A stretch of DNA of 6,061 nt, from the NCBI GenBank assembly GCA_022567855.1, contig JADFGE010000193.1:1-6061 (forward strand), read 5' to 3'. Under the pieces are notes generated by a model that was not told the DNA's origin, did no database searches, and saw nothing but the letters and a program-made list of their open reading frames with translations. Both the position numbers and the translations under genes were made by a program. The stretch comes from Planctomycetota bacterium (GTDB lineage Bacteria > Planctomycetota > Phycisphaerae > Phycisphaerales > SM1A02). This document shows, in pieces, positions 1 through 6,061 of this stretch; position 1 is the stretch's first letter; each line of letters starts with the position of its first letter.

Positions 1-27
1 AAGAAGGGGTGGGGGTGGGGAGAAGAA

Positions 28-50
28 GCCCAGGGAGGGAGTCGCTGGGC
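28..50 (-). terminator. Possible intrinsic terminator of the glycosyltransferase gene
   Basis: GCCCAG (28-33) and CTGGGC (45-50) form a perfect 6-bp GC-rich stem with an 11-nt loop. It begins 44 nt beyond the glycosyltransferase stop. Read on the minus strand, the stem is followed by TTCTTCTCCCC, which is pyrimidine-rich but not a clean T run. The position suits a terminator; the poor U tract keeps this tentative. Confidence 0.35.
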
Positions 51-94
51 GTTGAAGAAAGCGGGTGATTGGGTTTGGAGGTGGACCGGGCCGA

Positions 95-1585
95 TCAGAC
101 TCGGGCGCGCCGCATCGCCCAGGCGTGGCGGAGGCTGGGGACGCCGATGGCGAGGTAGCCGACGGCGAAGAGGATGAGGAACGGGACGCCGATCATGACG
201 AATGGGCGGGTGACGCTCAAGGCGATGCACAGGATCATCAGCCCGGCCAGACCCAGCTCGATCGTTCCGCCGGGAAGTCGGGGCCGGCGCTTGCGCAGGA
301 TGGGGTCGGGGTCGCTGACCTCGGCGCCGGCGAACTTGGGGGTGCGAACGAACGGACTTTGGTACCCCAGCAACGCCTCCACCGCCGCTTTGGTATTCAA
401 GACGTTGATGCCGACGCCGATCGCCATGAGGGCGGGCAGGCGCAGCACGGTGCGCCAGAAGCGGTAGCCCTGGGCGCACTGCGAGACGATGTAGAAGGTG
501 CAAGCGGCGATCATCCCCAGCCCCAGAAACGCGCCGCCGAGGCTCAGCGCCGCCACCGGCTGCATCTCGTAGATGGGCAGGGCAACGTACAGCCCGGGCA
601 GTGCCAACAGAATCAGCAGGAGCACGGCGATGTAGGGCACGGGGGCCGTGAGGTGGAAGAAGGCCTCGATCTTCGTGGCTAAGGGCGCGTTGCTGCGAAA
701 GATGCGCGGCAGCAGTTTGATCGCCGTCTGCATCAGGCCCTTGTTCCAGCGGTGTTGCTGGCTCATGAAGGCGCTGACGGTGGGCGGAACCTCGGCGGGG
801 CACGTCACGTTGGGCAGGTACCTGAATCGCCAGCCCGCAAGCTGTGCGCGATACGACAGATCGGTGTCCTCGGTGAGCGTGTCGTGCTGCCAGCCGCCGG
901 CCTCTTCGATGCACGTGCGTCGCCACACGCCGGCGGTGCCGTTGAAGTTGAACCATCGACCCCGGCAGGCCCGCGCCGTCTGCTCGATGACGAAGTGCCC
1001 GTCCAGCAGCATCGACTGGACCTGCGTCAGGATCGAATCGTCGCGGTTGAGGTGGGCCCAGCGCGTTTGCACCATTCCGATCGCCGGGTCGGTGAAATGA
1101 TGGATGGTGTTGTAAAGGATGTCCGGCGGCGGCACGAAGTCGGCGTCGAAGAGGGCGATGAACTCGCCGGTCGCGGTGGCCATGCCGTTGGCCAGCGCCC
1201 CGCCCTTGAATCCCTCGCGATTGGCACGGTGAAGGTATTGGACATCATGTCCTGCAGCCCTCATCCGTTCGCAGCAACGCCGGGCGATTTCGGCCGAGTC
1301 GTCCGTCGAATCGTCCAGGACCTGAATCTGAAGCTTGTCGGGCGGATAGTCGAGCCGGCAGCACGCCATGATGATGCGCTCGGCCACGTGGCGTTCATTG
1401 AACATGGGAAGCTGGACGGTGAGGGTGGGCAGGGTGTCGAACCGCCCCTGCGGCTGCGGTGCGGATTTCCATCCCTTGTTGCGAAGAAAGACCCACAGGA
1501 CCCAATAGCGGTGGAGCCCATACAGACAGATGACCGCCCAGACGGCGATGTAGTAAGCCAGTAATGCTCCGACGAGCGGGTCCAT
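95..1585 (-). CDS. Processive family-2 glycosyltransferase, cellulose-synthase-like membrane protein
   Basis: An inner-membrane glycosyltransferase that should transfer a sugar from a nucleotide-sugar to a growing beta-linked polysaccharide; the sugar cannot be read from the sequence. Numbering is from the ATG at 1585 (496 aa). One transmembrane segment (about 5-32) precedes a GT-A domain carrying the full D,D,D,QxxRW signature: DDSTDD (91-96), DAD (147-149), TED (238-240) and QQHRW (276-280). Further membrane segments lie at about 313-337, 345-370, 380-397, 442-460 and 462-482. FVRTPK (412-417) sits where cellulose synthases have their FxVTxK gating loop. There is no PilZ domain, and the protein is much shorter than BcsA, so c-di-GMP control through its own chain is not expected. 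An in-frame TTG at 1660 would add 25 residues. I prefer the ATG because it lies just before the first membrane helix, although neither start has a strong Shine-Dalgarno. The gene is transcribed divergently from the operon to its right. The family call is firm; substrate and product are unknown. Confidence 0.93.
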   Translation of the reverse strand: MDPLVGALLAYYIAVWAVICLYGLHRYWVLWVFLRNKGWKSAPQPQGRFDTLPTLTVQLPMFNERHVAERIIMACCRLDYPPDKLQIQVLDDSTDDSAEIARRCCERMRAAGHDVQYLHRANREGFKGGALANGMATATGEFIALFDADFVPPPDILYNTIHHFTDPAIGMVQTRWAHLNRDDSILTQVQSMLLDGHFVIEQTARACRGRWFNFNGTAGVWRRTCIEEAGGWQHDTLTEDTDLSYRAQLAGWRFRYLPNVTCPAEVPPTVSAFMSQQHRWNKGLMQTAIKLLPRIFRSNAPLATKIEAFFHLTAPVPYIAVLLLILLALPGLYVALPIYEMQPVAALSLGGAFLGLGMIAACTFYIVSQCAQGYRFWRTVLRLPALMAIGVGINVLNTKAAVEALLGYQSPFVRTPKFAGAEVSDPDPILRKRRPRLPGGTIELGLAGLMILCIALSVTRPFVMIGVPFLILFAVGYLAIGVPSLRHAWAMRRARV

Positions 1586-1677
1586 GATCGATGCGACGCT
1601 AGGGGGTAGTGCCAGGGGTTCCCTGAGTTGAGCTATCACGGCGGTACGAGTCTCAATCAACTGGACGGACTCGTCTC

Positions 1678-1705
1678 ATTGTTCCAACTTTCACGGCCTG
1701 TGCAA
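1678..1705 (-). promoter_or_regulatory. Weak sigma70-like promoter candidate for the glycosyltransferase
   Basis: On the minus strand TTGCAC (1705-1700) is separated by 16 nt from AACAAT (1683-1678). These match the -35 and -10 consensus at 3 of 6 and 4 of 6 positions. Transcription from here would begin near 1670, giving an untranslated leader of about 85 nt to the ATG at 1585, or about 10 nt to the TTG at 1660. The match is weak and rests mainly on position. Confidence 0.2.
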
Positions 1706-1922
1706 CCATCGACCACGGTCCTGTTCGGTCTGCAACGGCGGTCCTGATCGGGTCACACGCGACGGCTGGATGTCCGAAAAACCGAGGCTCGGGACCCATA
1801 CGAGGCCGGCGGAGTGCGTACCCTTTGTTGTACACCGATCGGCGACGGCGGTGCTAACTGATGCTAGGCCGCGCGAGTTCTCGATAGAAGTGGCAGGCGA
1901 TGAAACAGGAAGGCCTGGAAAC

Positions 1923-1946
1923 GGAACAACGAACTGAGGGGGCGTA
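1923..1946 (+). promoter_or_regulatory. ECF-sigma-like promoter candidate for the three-gene operon
   Basis: GGAAC (1923-1927) is followed after 15 nt by CGTA (1943-1946). Extracytoplasmic-function sigma factors typically use a GGAAC/GAAAC-type -35 element and a CGT-type -10 element about 16 nt apart, so the layout is close but one base short. Transcription would start near 1953, placing the 1958-1971 palindrome in the first few transcribed bases. This is an inference from short motifs. Confidence 0.25.
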
Positions 1947-1957
1947 GGTACACTGCG

Positions 1958-1971
1958 CCGTCGGCCGACGG
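1958..1971. repeat. Perfect 14-bp palindrome upstream of the operon
   Basis: CCGTCGGCCGACGG reads identically on both strands. It lies 38 nt upstream of the start codon at 2010, in noncoding DNA. A perfect, loop-less dyad in this position fits an operator for a dimeric repressor better than an RNA hairpin. GC-rich DNA does yield chance palindromes, so the function is unproven. Confidence 0.45.
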
Positions 1972-1996
1972 GACACCGATTGGCGGCACGGGGGAA

Positions 1997-2002
1997 AAGG
2001 AG
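1997..2002 (+). promoter_or_regulatory. Shine-Dalgarno that fixes the start at 2010
   Basis: AAGGAG ends 7 nt before the ATG at 2010. An in-frame TTG at 1980 would add ten residues, but that TTG lies upstream of this site and would place the Shine-Dalgarno inside the coding region. The ATG is therefore chosen with good confidence. Confidence 0.75.
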
Positions 2003-2009
2003 CTTCGCC

Positions 2010-2249
2010 ATGGAGCAATTCATCGATTTACTTGACGATCACATGTATGTCGTGGTGGTGTCGGTGATCGGCGTGGTCCTGCTGCTGGGGTCACTGATTC
2101 GGGCGGTGACGGCCGTCCTGACGACCAGTAGCCGAGAAAAGAGCCGGCGCGAGATTGCGGCCTACATTGCCGAGGGATCCATCACGGCCGAACAGGGCGA
2201 GCGGCTGATCCGGGCGGACGTGAGCGCGGAGGGGCGTCGCCGGGCCTGA
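2010..2249 (+). CDS. Small single-pass membrane protein with SHOCT-like cytoplasmic tail
   Basis: A 79-residue protein with no name I can assign. Residues 1-11 are acidic (E2, D6, D9, D10). Residues 12-30 form one strongly hydrophobic membrane helix rich in Val, Leu and Ile. Residues 41-79 are charged and basic (K44, R46, R47 and a final RRR). By the positive-inside rule the N-terminus faces out and the tail is cytoplasmic. In the tail, REIAAYIAEGSITAEQGERL (47-66) has the helix, Gly-x-Ile-Thr turn, Glu-rich helix pattern seen in SHOCT-type domains and in short envelope proteins such as PspB/PspC relatives. That resemblance is by eye only. The start is set by the strong AAGGAG at 1997-2002. 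It ends 27 bp before the next gene and probably leads the operon. A regulatory or assembly role for the two larger envelope proteins is inference. That it is a real gene is fairly sure, from the ribosome site and the clean topology. Confidence 0.8.
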   Translation: MEQFIDLLDDHMYVVVVSVIGVVLLLGSLIRAVTAVLTTSSREKSRREIAAYIAEGSITAEQGERLIRADVSAEGRRRA

Positions 2250-2276
2250 TTCGCTCAGACGGGGGACGGTTGGAAC

Positions 2277-4115
2277 GTGCGGGCAGATGGACGGCCAGTG
2301 CCTATCCTGATGACCGTGCTGGGCCGATTCGTGTCAATCACATGCGGGATGCTCACCCTCGTCGGAGCTGGCTGTGGTGAGTCGGACGACAGCTCCGGTC
2401 CGGCCAATTCGAATCAACAATCCGCGACGCCGAATCCAGGTGGTTCGTCTGATACCAGCGAGATCTGGTTTGTTGATATCGCCGAGATCAGCGGCCTGCA
2501 CTTCGTTCACACCACCGGCGCTACCGGCCAGTATTACTTCCCGGAGATTGCGGGATCGGGGTGCGGGCTGTTTGATTACGACGGCGACGGCGACCTGGAT
2601 GTGTATGCCGTGCAGGCGTTCTCGCTCGGCGCATTGCCGAACGCCGATGGCGTCAACGCGGATGGATTGCAGCGAGCCGAAGGTAGCAATCGTCTGTACC
2701 GCAACGATCTGGAGGTTGGGCCGGACGGCGTCGTGACCCAGCGGTTCGTGGACGTGACCGATGAATCGGGCCTCGGCGACCGCGGCTACGGCATGGGCTT
2801 GGCCGTGGGTGACTACGACAACGACGGCGATCTGGACCTGTACGTCACGAACTTCGGCCCCAACACGCTGTACCGCAACAATGGCGACGGCACGTTCACC
2901 GATGTCTCGGATGCGGTGATCCCGTCGGAGGATCGCTGGAGCACCAGCGCAGCATTCCTGGACTACAACCGGGACGGCTACGTCGATCTGTTCGTGACCA
3001 ACTACGTCAACTTCTCCCTGCTCGAAAACAAAACCTGTTTCAGCCCCGGTGGTCGGCGGGATTATTGCGGCCCGCAATCATTCGACCCGGTTTCGGACCG
3101 CCTGTTTGCGAACAACGGCGACGGCACCTTTCGTGATGCGACGGTCGAGGCGGGGATCAATCTCGCTTTTGGCAGCGGGCTCGGGGTGGTGTGCGCGGAC
3201 TTCAACCGCGACGGCTGGCCGGATATCTACGTCGCCAATGACGGGAACGCCAACCAGCTTTGGCTCAATCAGCGCGACGGGACATTCGAGAATGTTGCGC
3301 TGCTCGCCGGCGCCGCCTACAACGCGAGCGGCATGGCCGAGGCGGGCATGGGCGTCACCGCCGGCGACTTCGACCTCGACGGTGATCCGGACATCTTCCT
3401 CGCCCATCTGTTCGGTGAGCATAATACGCTCCTGGTCAACAACGGCACGGCCTCCTTCGACGATCGGACCGAGCAGTTTGCCCTGGCGTCGATGAGTTGG
3501 TCGTACACCGGGTTCGGCACTGAATGGGCTGACCTCAACAACGACGGTTACTTAGACCTCTTCGTGGCGAACGGGGCGGTGAAGATCGTCGAACAGCAGG
3601 CCGACGAGCCCTATCCCTACGGCAATCCCAATCAACTCATTGTCAACCTTGGTCCGCCCAACTTCGGATTCGAGGACGTTTCCGATCGAGCCGGCGCCGT
3701 CTTCGAGCTGATCGAGACCTCGCGCGGGGCGGCCTTCGGCGATATCGATAACGACGGGGATATCGACATTCTATTGTCCAACAGCAACGGGCCGTTGCGC
3801 CTGCTGCGCAACGAGATTGGCAGCCGCAACTCCTGGTTGTCGTTGAGACTCGTCGGCAACGGGTCGAGCCGCGATGCGATCGGCGCTGAGGTGCGATTGA
3901 TCAGGCCCGAGGGGCTCGACCTGGTGCGCCGTGTACACAGCGACGGCAGCTATTGCAGCGCCAACGATCTGCGGACCCATTTCGGACTCGGTGATGATCG
4001 CGGCCCCCAGACGGTGGTCGTGGCCTGGCCCAGTGGTCTCACCGAGCGGTTCTCGGGACTGCCCGCCATGCAGCAGGTTGACCTGCACGAGGGGGACGGT
4101 GAGGCGAGGCCATGA
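2277..4115 (+). CDS. CRTAC1-type VCBS/FG-GAP propeller protein with ASPIC/UnbV C-terminus
   Basis: An exported 612-residue calcium-binding beta-propeller, expected to act outside the cytoplasmic membrane as a binding or adhesion module. The N-terminus has a hydrophobic stretch ending in LVGAGC, so Cys33 may be lipidated; the lipobox is imperfect (Gly at -3), and Sec export without lipid is possible. A Ser/Asn/Pro-rich linker follows (34-60). Seven Asp-rich loops of the DxDxDGxxD type start near residues 100, 179, 229, 308, 364, 419 and 489. Several are followed by the LYRNNGDGTF-type strand typical of VCBS/FG-GAP repeats. Residues about 518-605 form an ASPIC/UnbV domain with HSDGSYCSAND (554-564) and FGLG. 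Cys254 and Cys264 flank a short insertion after the third loop. The GTG at 2277 has GGGGGA upstream; an ATG at 2310 would also keep the signal peptide but lacks a ribosome site. The stop overlaps the next start as ATGA, so the two are probably translationally coupled. The family is certain; the ligand and role are unknown. Confidence 0.95.
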   Translation: MRADGRPVPILMTVLGRFVSITCGMLTLVGAGCGESDDSSGPANSNQQSATPNPGGSSDTSEIWFVDIAEISGLHFVHTTGATGQYYFPEIAGSGCGLFDYDGDGDLDVYAVQAFSLGALPNADGVNADGLQRAEGSNRLYRNDLEVGPDGVVTQRFVDVTDESGLGDRGYGMGLAVGDYDNDGDLDLYVTNFGPNTLYRNNGDGTFTDVSDAVIPSEDRWSTSAAFLDYNRDGYVDLFVTNYVNFSLLENKTCFSPGGRRDYCGPQSFDPVSDRLFANNGDGTFRDATVEAGINLAFGSGLGVVCADFNRDGWPDIYVANDGNANQLWLNQRDGTFENVALLAGAAYNASGMAEAGMGVTAGDFDLDGDPDIFLAHLFGEHNTLLVNNGTASFDDRTEQFALASMSWSYTGFGTEWADLNNDGYLDLFVANGAVKIVEQQADEPYPYGNPNQLIVNLGPPNFGFEDVSDRAGAVFELIETSRGAAFGDIDNDGDIDILLSNSNGPLRLLRNEIGSRNSWLSLRLVGNGSSRDAIGAEVRLIRPEGLDLVRRVHSDGSYCSANDLRTHFGLGDDRGPQTVVVAWPSGLTERFSGLPAMQQVDLHEGDGEARP

Positions 4116-5740
4116 GTTCTCTTCGCGGACATGCCCAAGCTCGACTCATGCTGGGGCTGATTTCGGTGATAGCGATCGGCGTCGTCACGATCATGTGGGT
4201 GCGAGGATCATCGTCCGACGGGGGCGCCGTCGGCGTGCAGGGGCCTGAGCAGCGGGCCGATTTGCCGCCGATCCCAAACTTCCCGCTTGATGCGCTGGAG
4301 CCGGCGGTCAGGCAGCAGTTCCAAGCGGCGGTTGACCGAGTGGCCGCCTCGCCGTTGGACACCCAAGCAAACGGCCAGCTCGGGCTGTTGTTCCACGCCT
4401 ACGAGTTCTACGCGCTGGCCGAGCCATGCTATCGCCGGGCGATTGGCGTCGGGGATGGGGAGGCGCGATGGCGCTATTACCTCGGGCTCGTATTGTTGGA
4501 GCGCGGCGAGTGGGACCTTGGGGCGGGCGAGTTCTCGGCGTTCCTCGCCGTTGTACCGGATGATATTCCCGCGCTGTTGCATCGTGCCGATGCCTACCGA
4601 TGGGCGAACCGTCTCGACGAGGCGTTGGATGGATATCGCGTGGTGATCTCGCGATCGACGGAGATTGCCCAGGCGTACTGCGGGGCCGGGCAGATTCTGT
4701 ATCGTCTCGGCGAGTTCGAGCCGGCGGTGGAGTACTTACAGGAGGCGGTTCGACTCGCGCCGAAATACGGCACGGCGCGGTATGTGCTCGGCCAGGCTCT
4801 TCGCAACATTGAACATCTGGACGAGGCAAAGCGTGAGCTGCAGCTTGCCGAGGAATACCGAAATCAGGAACCACCGCTTCACGATCCGCTGGCCCGGGTT
4901 CTGGATCGCGCACGGATTGGGGCAATCGAGGCGTTGCATCGCGGGATTGATCTGCTGCAAGCGGGGGAGGTGGATGAGGCAATTGACAGGCTTGAAACGG
5001 CCATTCGATCCGCCCCCGACCTGGCCGAGGCCCGCGCCCAACTCGGCGCGGCTCTTCTTCAGCAGGGCGACTTGCCGGCGGCCCAAGGGTCGCTCGATCG
5101 CGCACTAGAACTGGAACCGAATTACGTGGAGGCGATCTATCACTTGGGACTCATCGCCCATCGCCGCCAAGATTACGCTGGCGCAATCGCGCTCTTTCAA
5201 CGGACGGTCCGATTGCGGGCTGAGCACTTCGACGCGCATCTTGGGCTCGGAGCTGATTTGCCGAAGCTCGGGCAGACCACGACGGCCCTTGAGCACCTTC
5301 GCCGCGCCATGGCGCTTCGACCGCATGATCCGCGGCCGTACCGAAGGTCGGCCTCGGTGCTCTCCACGCTGGCTCGGTATGAGGAGGCGATCGCGACTTT
5401 GCGGCTCGGTCTGGAGCGACTGCCTGAGGAGGTCACGATCGCCGACCGCTTGGCGTGGGTGTTGGCCACGTGTCCGCGGGATGACGTACGAGCGGCGGCT
5501 GAGGCGTTGGAGCTGGCGACGGAGGTCTGCCGGCGCACAAACAACCAGGCGCCGCAGGCGTTGGACACGCGGGCGGCCGCACTGGCGAACCTCGGTCGAT
5601 ACGACGAGGCTGTGGTCGTGGCCCAGCGCGCCCGGCAAACGGCCCTGGCCAGGAACAATGAGCAACTCGCTGACCAGATCCAACGGCGGCTGGAGCTGTA
5701 TCAGTCGGCCCAGCCGTACCGTCAGCCGGGCGGACAATGA
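4112..5740 (+). CDS. Membrane-anchored tetratricopeptide-repeat protein
   Basis: A 542-residue TPR scaffold tethered to the membrane. Residues 12-30 form one hydrophobic helix preceded by R5, H7 and R11, so the N-terminus should be inside and the repeats outside, on the same side as the propeller protein. A Pro-rich linker (about 40-60) leads to a first TPR block (about 85-250, five repeats). A non-repeat spacer with QEPPLHDPL (252-260) follows, then a second block (about 273-438, five repeats, with LELEPNYVEAIYHLG at 332-346 the clearest). A diverged C-terminal unit has LAWVLATCP (447-455) and LDTRAAALANLGRYDEAV (484-501), a pattern common in TPR proteins of planctomycetes and relatives. The start overlaps the upstream stop by 4 bp (ATGA), with GAGG at 4101-4104 seven bases before it. 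TPRs bind peptides or partner proteins, and the coupled propeller is the obvious candidate, by inference. No enzymatic domain is visible. Confidence 0.95.
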   Translation: MSSLRGHAQARLMLGLISVIAIGVVTIMWVRGSSSDGGAVGVQGPEQRADLPPIPNFPLDALEPAVRQQFQAAVDRVAASPLDTQANGQLGLLFHAYEFYALAEPCYRRAIGVGDGEARWRYYLGLVLLERGEWDLGAGEFSAFLAVVPDDIPALLHRADAYRWANRLDEALDGYRVVISRSTEIAQAYCGAGQILYRLGEFEPAVEYLQEAVRLAPKYGTARYVLGQALRNIEHLDEAKRELQLAEEYRNQEPPLHDPLARVLDRARIGAIEALHRGIDLLQAGEVDEAIDRLETAIRSAPDLAEARAQLGAALLQQGDLPAAQGSLDRALELEPNYVEAIYHLGLIAHRRQDYAGAIALFQRTVRLRAEHFDAHLGLGADLPKLGQTTTALEHLRRAMALRPHDPRPYRRSASVLSTLARYEEAIATLRLGLERLPEEVTIADRLAWVLATCPRDDVRAAAEALELATEVCRRTNNQAPQALDTRAAALANLGRYDEAVVVAQRARQTALARNNEQLADQIQRRLELYQSAQPYRQPGGQ

Positions 5741-6061
5741 CGAGGATCAGGCTGCTGATGACGCGAGTCAGTTATCAGTCCGGATCCGGCTCGGACGGCG
5801 TGGGGCGATGGCCGCATTCGCTCCGGCGGCTGCGAATCTGGCGAAGTTTGCCGTCTTGACGCGGTTCGGTCAGACAGGCGACTGGCCGGTTCATCCAGGC
5901 CACGTGTCCCGCCGACATGGCCCAGCCGGCCGGCCCACCAGCGCGAGGCCGTCCAGAAGCGCCAAAAAGAATGTTGGCATTCCCGCCACTCGTGGATTAC
6001 ACTTCGCCTGTGCGCTGACGCCCGGGCGCACCAGTAAAGGTAGGTGCGTGCGAACGGCTTT
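5741..6061. other. Gene-poor right flank, possibly the start of another transcription unit
   Basis: No confirmed gene. There is no terminator with a U tract behind the TPR gene; only small dyads occur, such as GTCCG/CGGAC (5778-5782 and 5792-5796) around a CCGGATCCGG palindrome. One plus-strand frame stays open from before 5741 to the window end, with an ATG at 5808 and a GTG at 6048. The GTG has AAAGG (6036-6040) seven bases upstream and a promoter candidate at 5974-6003, so it is the better start for a gene beyond the edge. The peptide from 5808 is Arg/Ala/Pro-rich with no known motif. A minus-strand frame is also open from the edge down to a stop at 5722-5724, and is Trp/Arg-rich and unrecognisable. 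Confidence 0.5.
5974..6003 (+). promoter_or_regulatory. Sigma70-type promoter candidate pointing out of the window
   Basis: TTGGCA (5974-5979) and TACACT (5998-6003) match the -35 and -10 consensus at 5 of 6 and 4 of 6 positions, with an 18-nt spacer. An A-rich stretch (CCAAAAAGAA, 5962-5971) lies just upstream, like an UP element. Transcription would start near 6010, where a 6-bp stem (GTGCGC 6010-6015, GCGCAC 6026-6031) would form at the 5' end of the transcript, ahead of AAAGG and a GTG at 6048. Confidence 0.35.

Larger units (their letters stand above)
1586..2009. other. Divergent intergenic region between glycosyltransferase and operon
   Basis: This is the gap between two divergently transcribed units. 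I find no tRNA, no ncRNA I can name and no protein with a recognisable family. Reading frames on the minus strand between about 1653 and 2023 encode low-complexity, Arg/Pro/Ser-rich peptides with no ribosome binding site or motif, so I do not call them genes. What it does hold is a weak minus-strand promoter candidate (1678-1705), an 8-bp palindrome CCGATCGG (1835-1842), an ECF-like promoter candidate (1923-1946), a 14-bp perfect palindrome (1958-1971) and the Shine-Dalgarno of the first operon gene (1997-2002). The right third therefore looks like the control region of the plus-strand operon. Confidence 0.6.

Noticed and set aside
65..1564. Long plus-strand open frames (65-682 and 752-1564) opposite the glycosyltransferase
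   Set aside because: They are antisense to a gene with intact family motifs. Their products are Gly/Asp/Arg/His-rich with no domain, as expected for shadow frames in GC-rich DNA.
1691..2023. Minus-strand open frame of 110 codons in the intergenic region
   Set aside because: The product is Arg/Pro/Ser/Thr-rich with no recognisable motif, it has no ribosome site, and it overlaps the start of a well-supported plus-strand gene.
2334..3422. Minus-strand open frames rich in Val/Ala/Ile repeats opposite the propeller gene
   Set aside because: The repeated VAVVV-type peptides are the reverse complement of the Asp-rich calcium loops (GAC/GAT codons), so they are by-products of the real repeats.
4308..5737. 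Minus-strand open frames of 265 and 210 codons opposite the TPR gene
   Set aside because: They are Arg/Pro-rich shadow frames with no motifs; the sense strand carries clear TPR repeats throughout.
5780..5789. CCGGATCCGG palindrome after the TPR gene as a terminator
   Set aside because: It has no loop and no following T run. The surrounding GTCCG/CGGAC stem is only 5 bp and is followed by G-rich DNA, so it does not look like an intrinsic terminator.
5737..5859. A 40-codon plus-strand frame whose ATG overlaps the TPR stop as ATGA
   Set aside because: The overlap looks like coupling, but the peptide is Arg/Ser-rich without hydrophobic or conserved pattern and there is no clear Shine-Dalgarno.
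5725..6061. Minus-strand frame open from the right edge to a stop at 5722-5724
   Set aside because: About 112 codons open is not unusual at this GC content. The translation is Trp/Arg/His-rich with no known motif. A convergent gene end cannot be excluded without sequence beyond the edge.
1..6061. CRISPR array, insertion sequence, tRNA or rRNA
   Set aside because: I saw no regularly spaced direct repeats, no transposase motifs or terminal inverted repeats, and no cloverleaf or rRNA-like stretch. The internal repeats are protein repeats (VCBS loops and TPRs).

Overview
The window is GC-rich bacterial DNA with four protein-coding genes that I can support. The gene content suggests a Planctomycetota-like or related envelope-complex bacterium such as Acidobacteriota or Myxococcota. 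The evidence is an exported seven-loop VCBS/FG-GAP propeller with an ASPIC/UnbV tail directly coupled to a membrane-anchored TPR protein, a pairing that is common in those phyla. This assignment is an inference from gene content, since no rRNA or marker gene is present.

Layout. Positions 1-94 are the 3' flank of the first gene, with a possible hairpin terminator and a G-rich tract. Positions 95-1585 (minus strand; possibly starting at 1660) encode a membrane-embedded family-2 glycosyltransferase of the processive, cellulose-synthase-like type. A divergent intergenic region of about 420 bp follows. It holds weak promoter candidates in both directions and a perfect 14-bp palindrome just upstream of the plus-strand genes. 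Positions 2010-5740 are a compact plus-strand operon of three genes: a 79-residue single-pass membrane protein with a SHOCT-like cytoplasmic tail; a CRTAC1-type VCBS/ASPIC protein with a probable lipoprotein or Sec signal; and a 542-residue TPR protein with an N-terminal membrane anchor. The gap between the first two is 27 bp, and the last two overlap by 4 bp (ATGA). The last 321 bp contain no gene I can confirm, but they have a fair sigma70-type promoter candidate close to the right edge and a reading frame that runs off the window.

How the genes may work together. The propeller and the TPR solenoid are both predicted to face outward from the cytoplasmic membrane. Translational coupling suggests they are made in matched amounts, so an envelope-located binding or scaffold complex is the simplest reading. 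The small membrane protein may be a regulatory or assembly partner. The divergent glycosyltransferase probably makes or extends an envelope polysaccharide, and any functional link to the operon is only suggested by position. There is no CRISPR array, transposase, tRNA or rRNA in the window, and no clear sign of recent transfer. The operon is the most interesting element. Its individual families are known, but its biological role is not established from the sequence.
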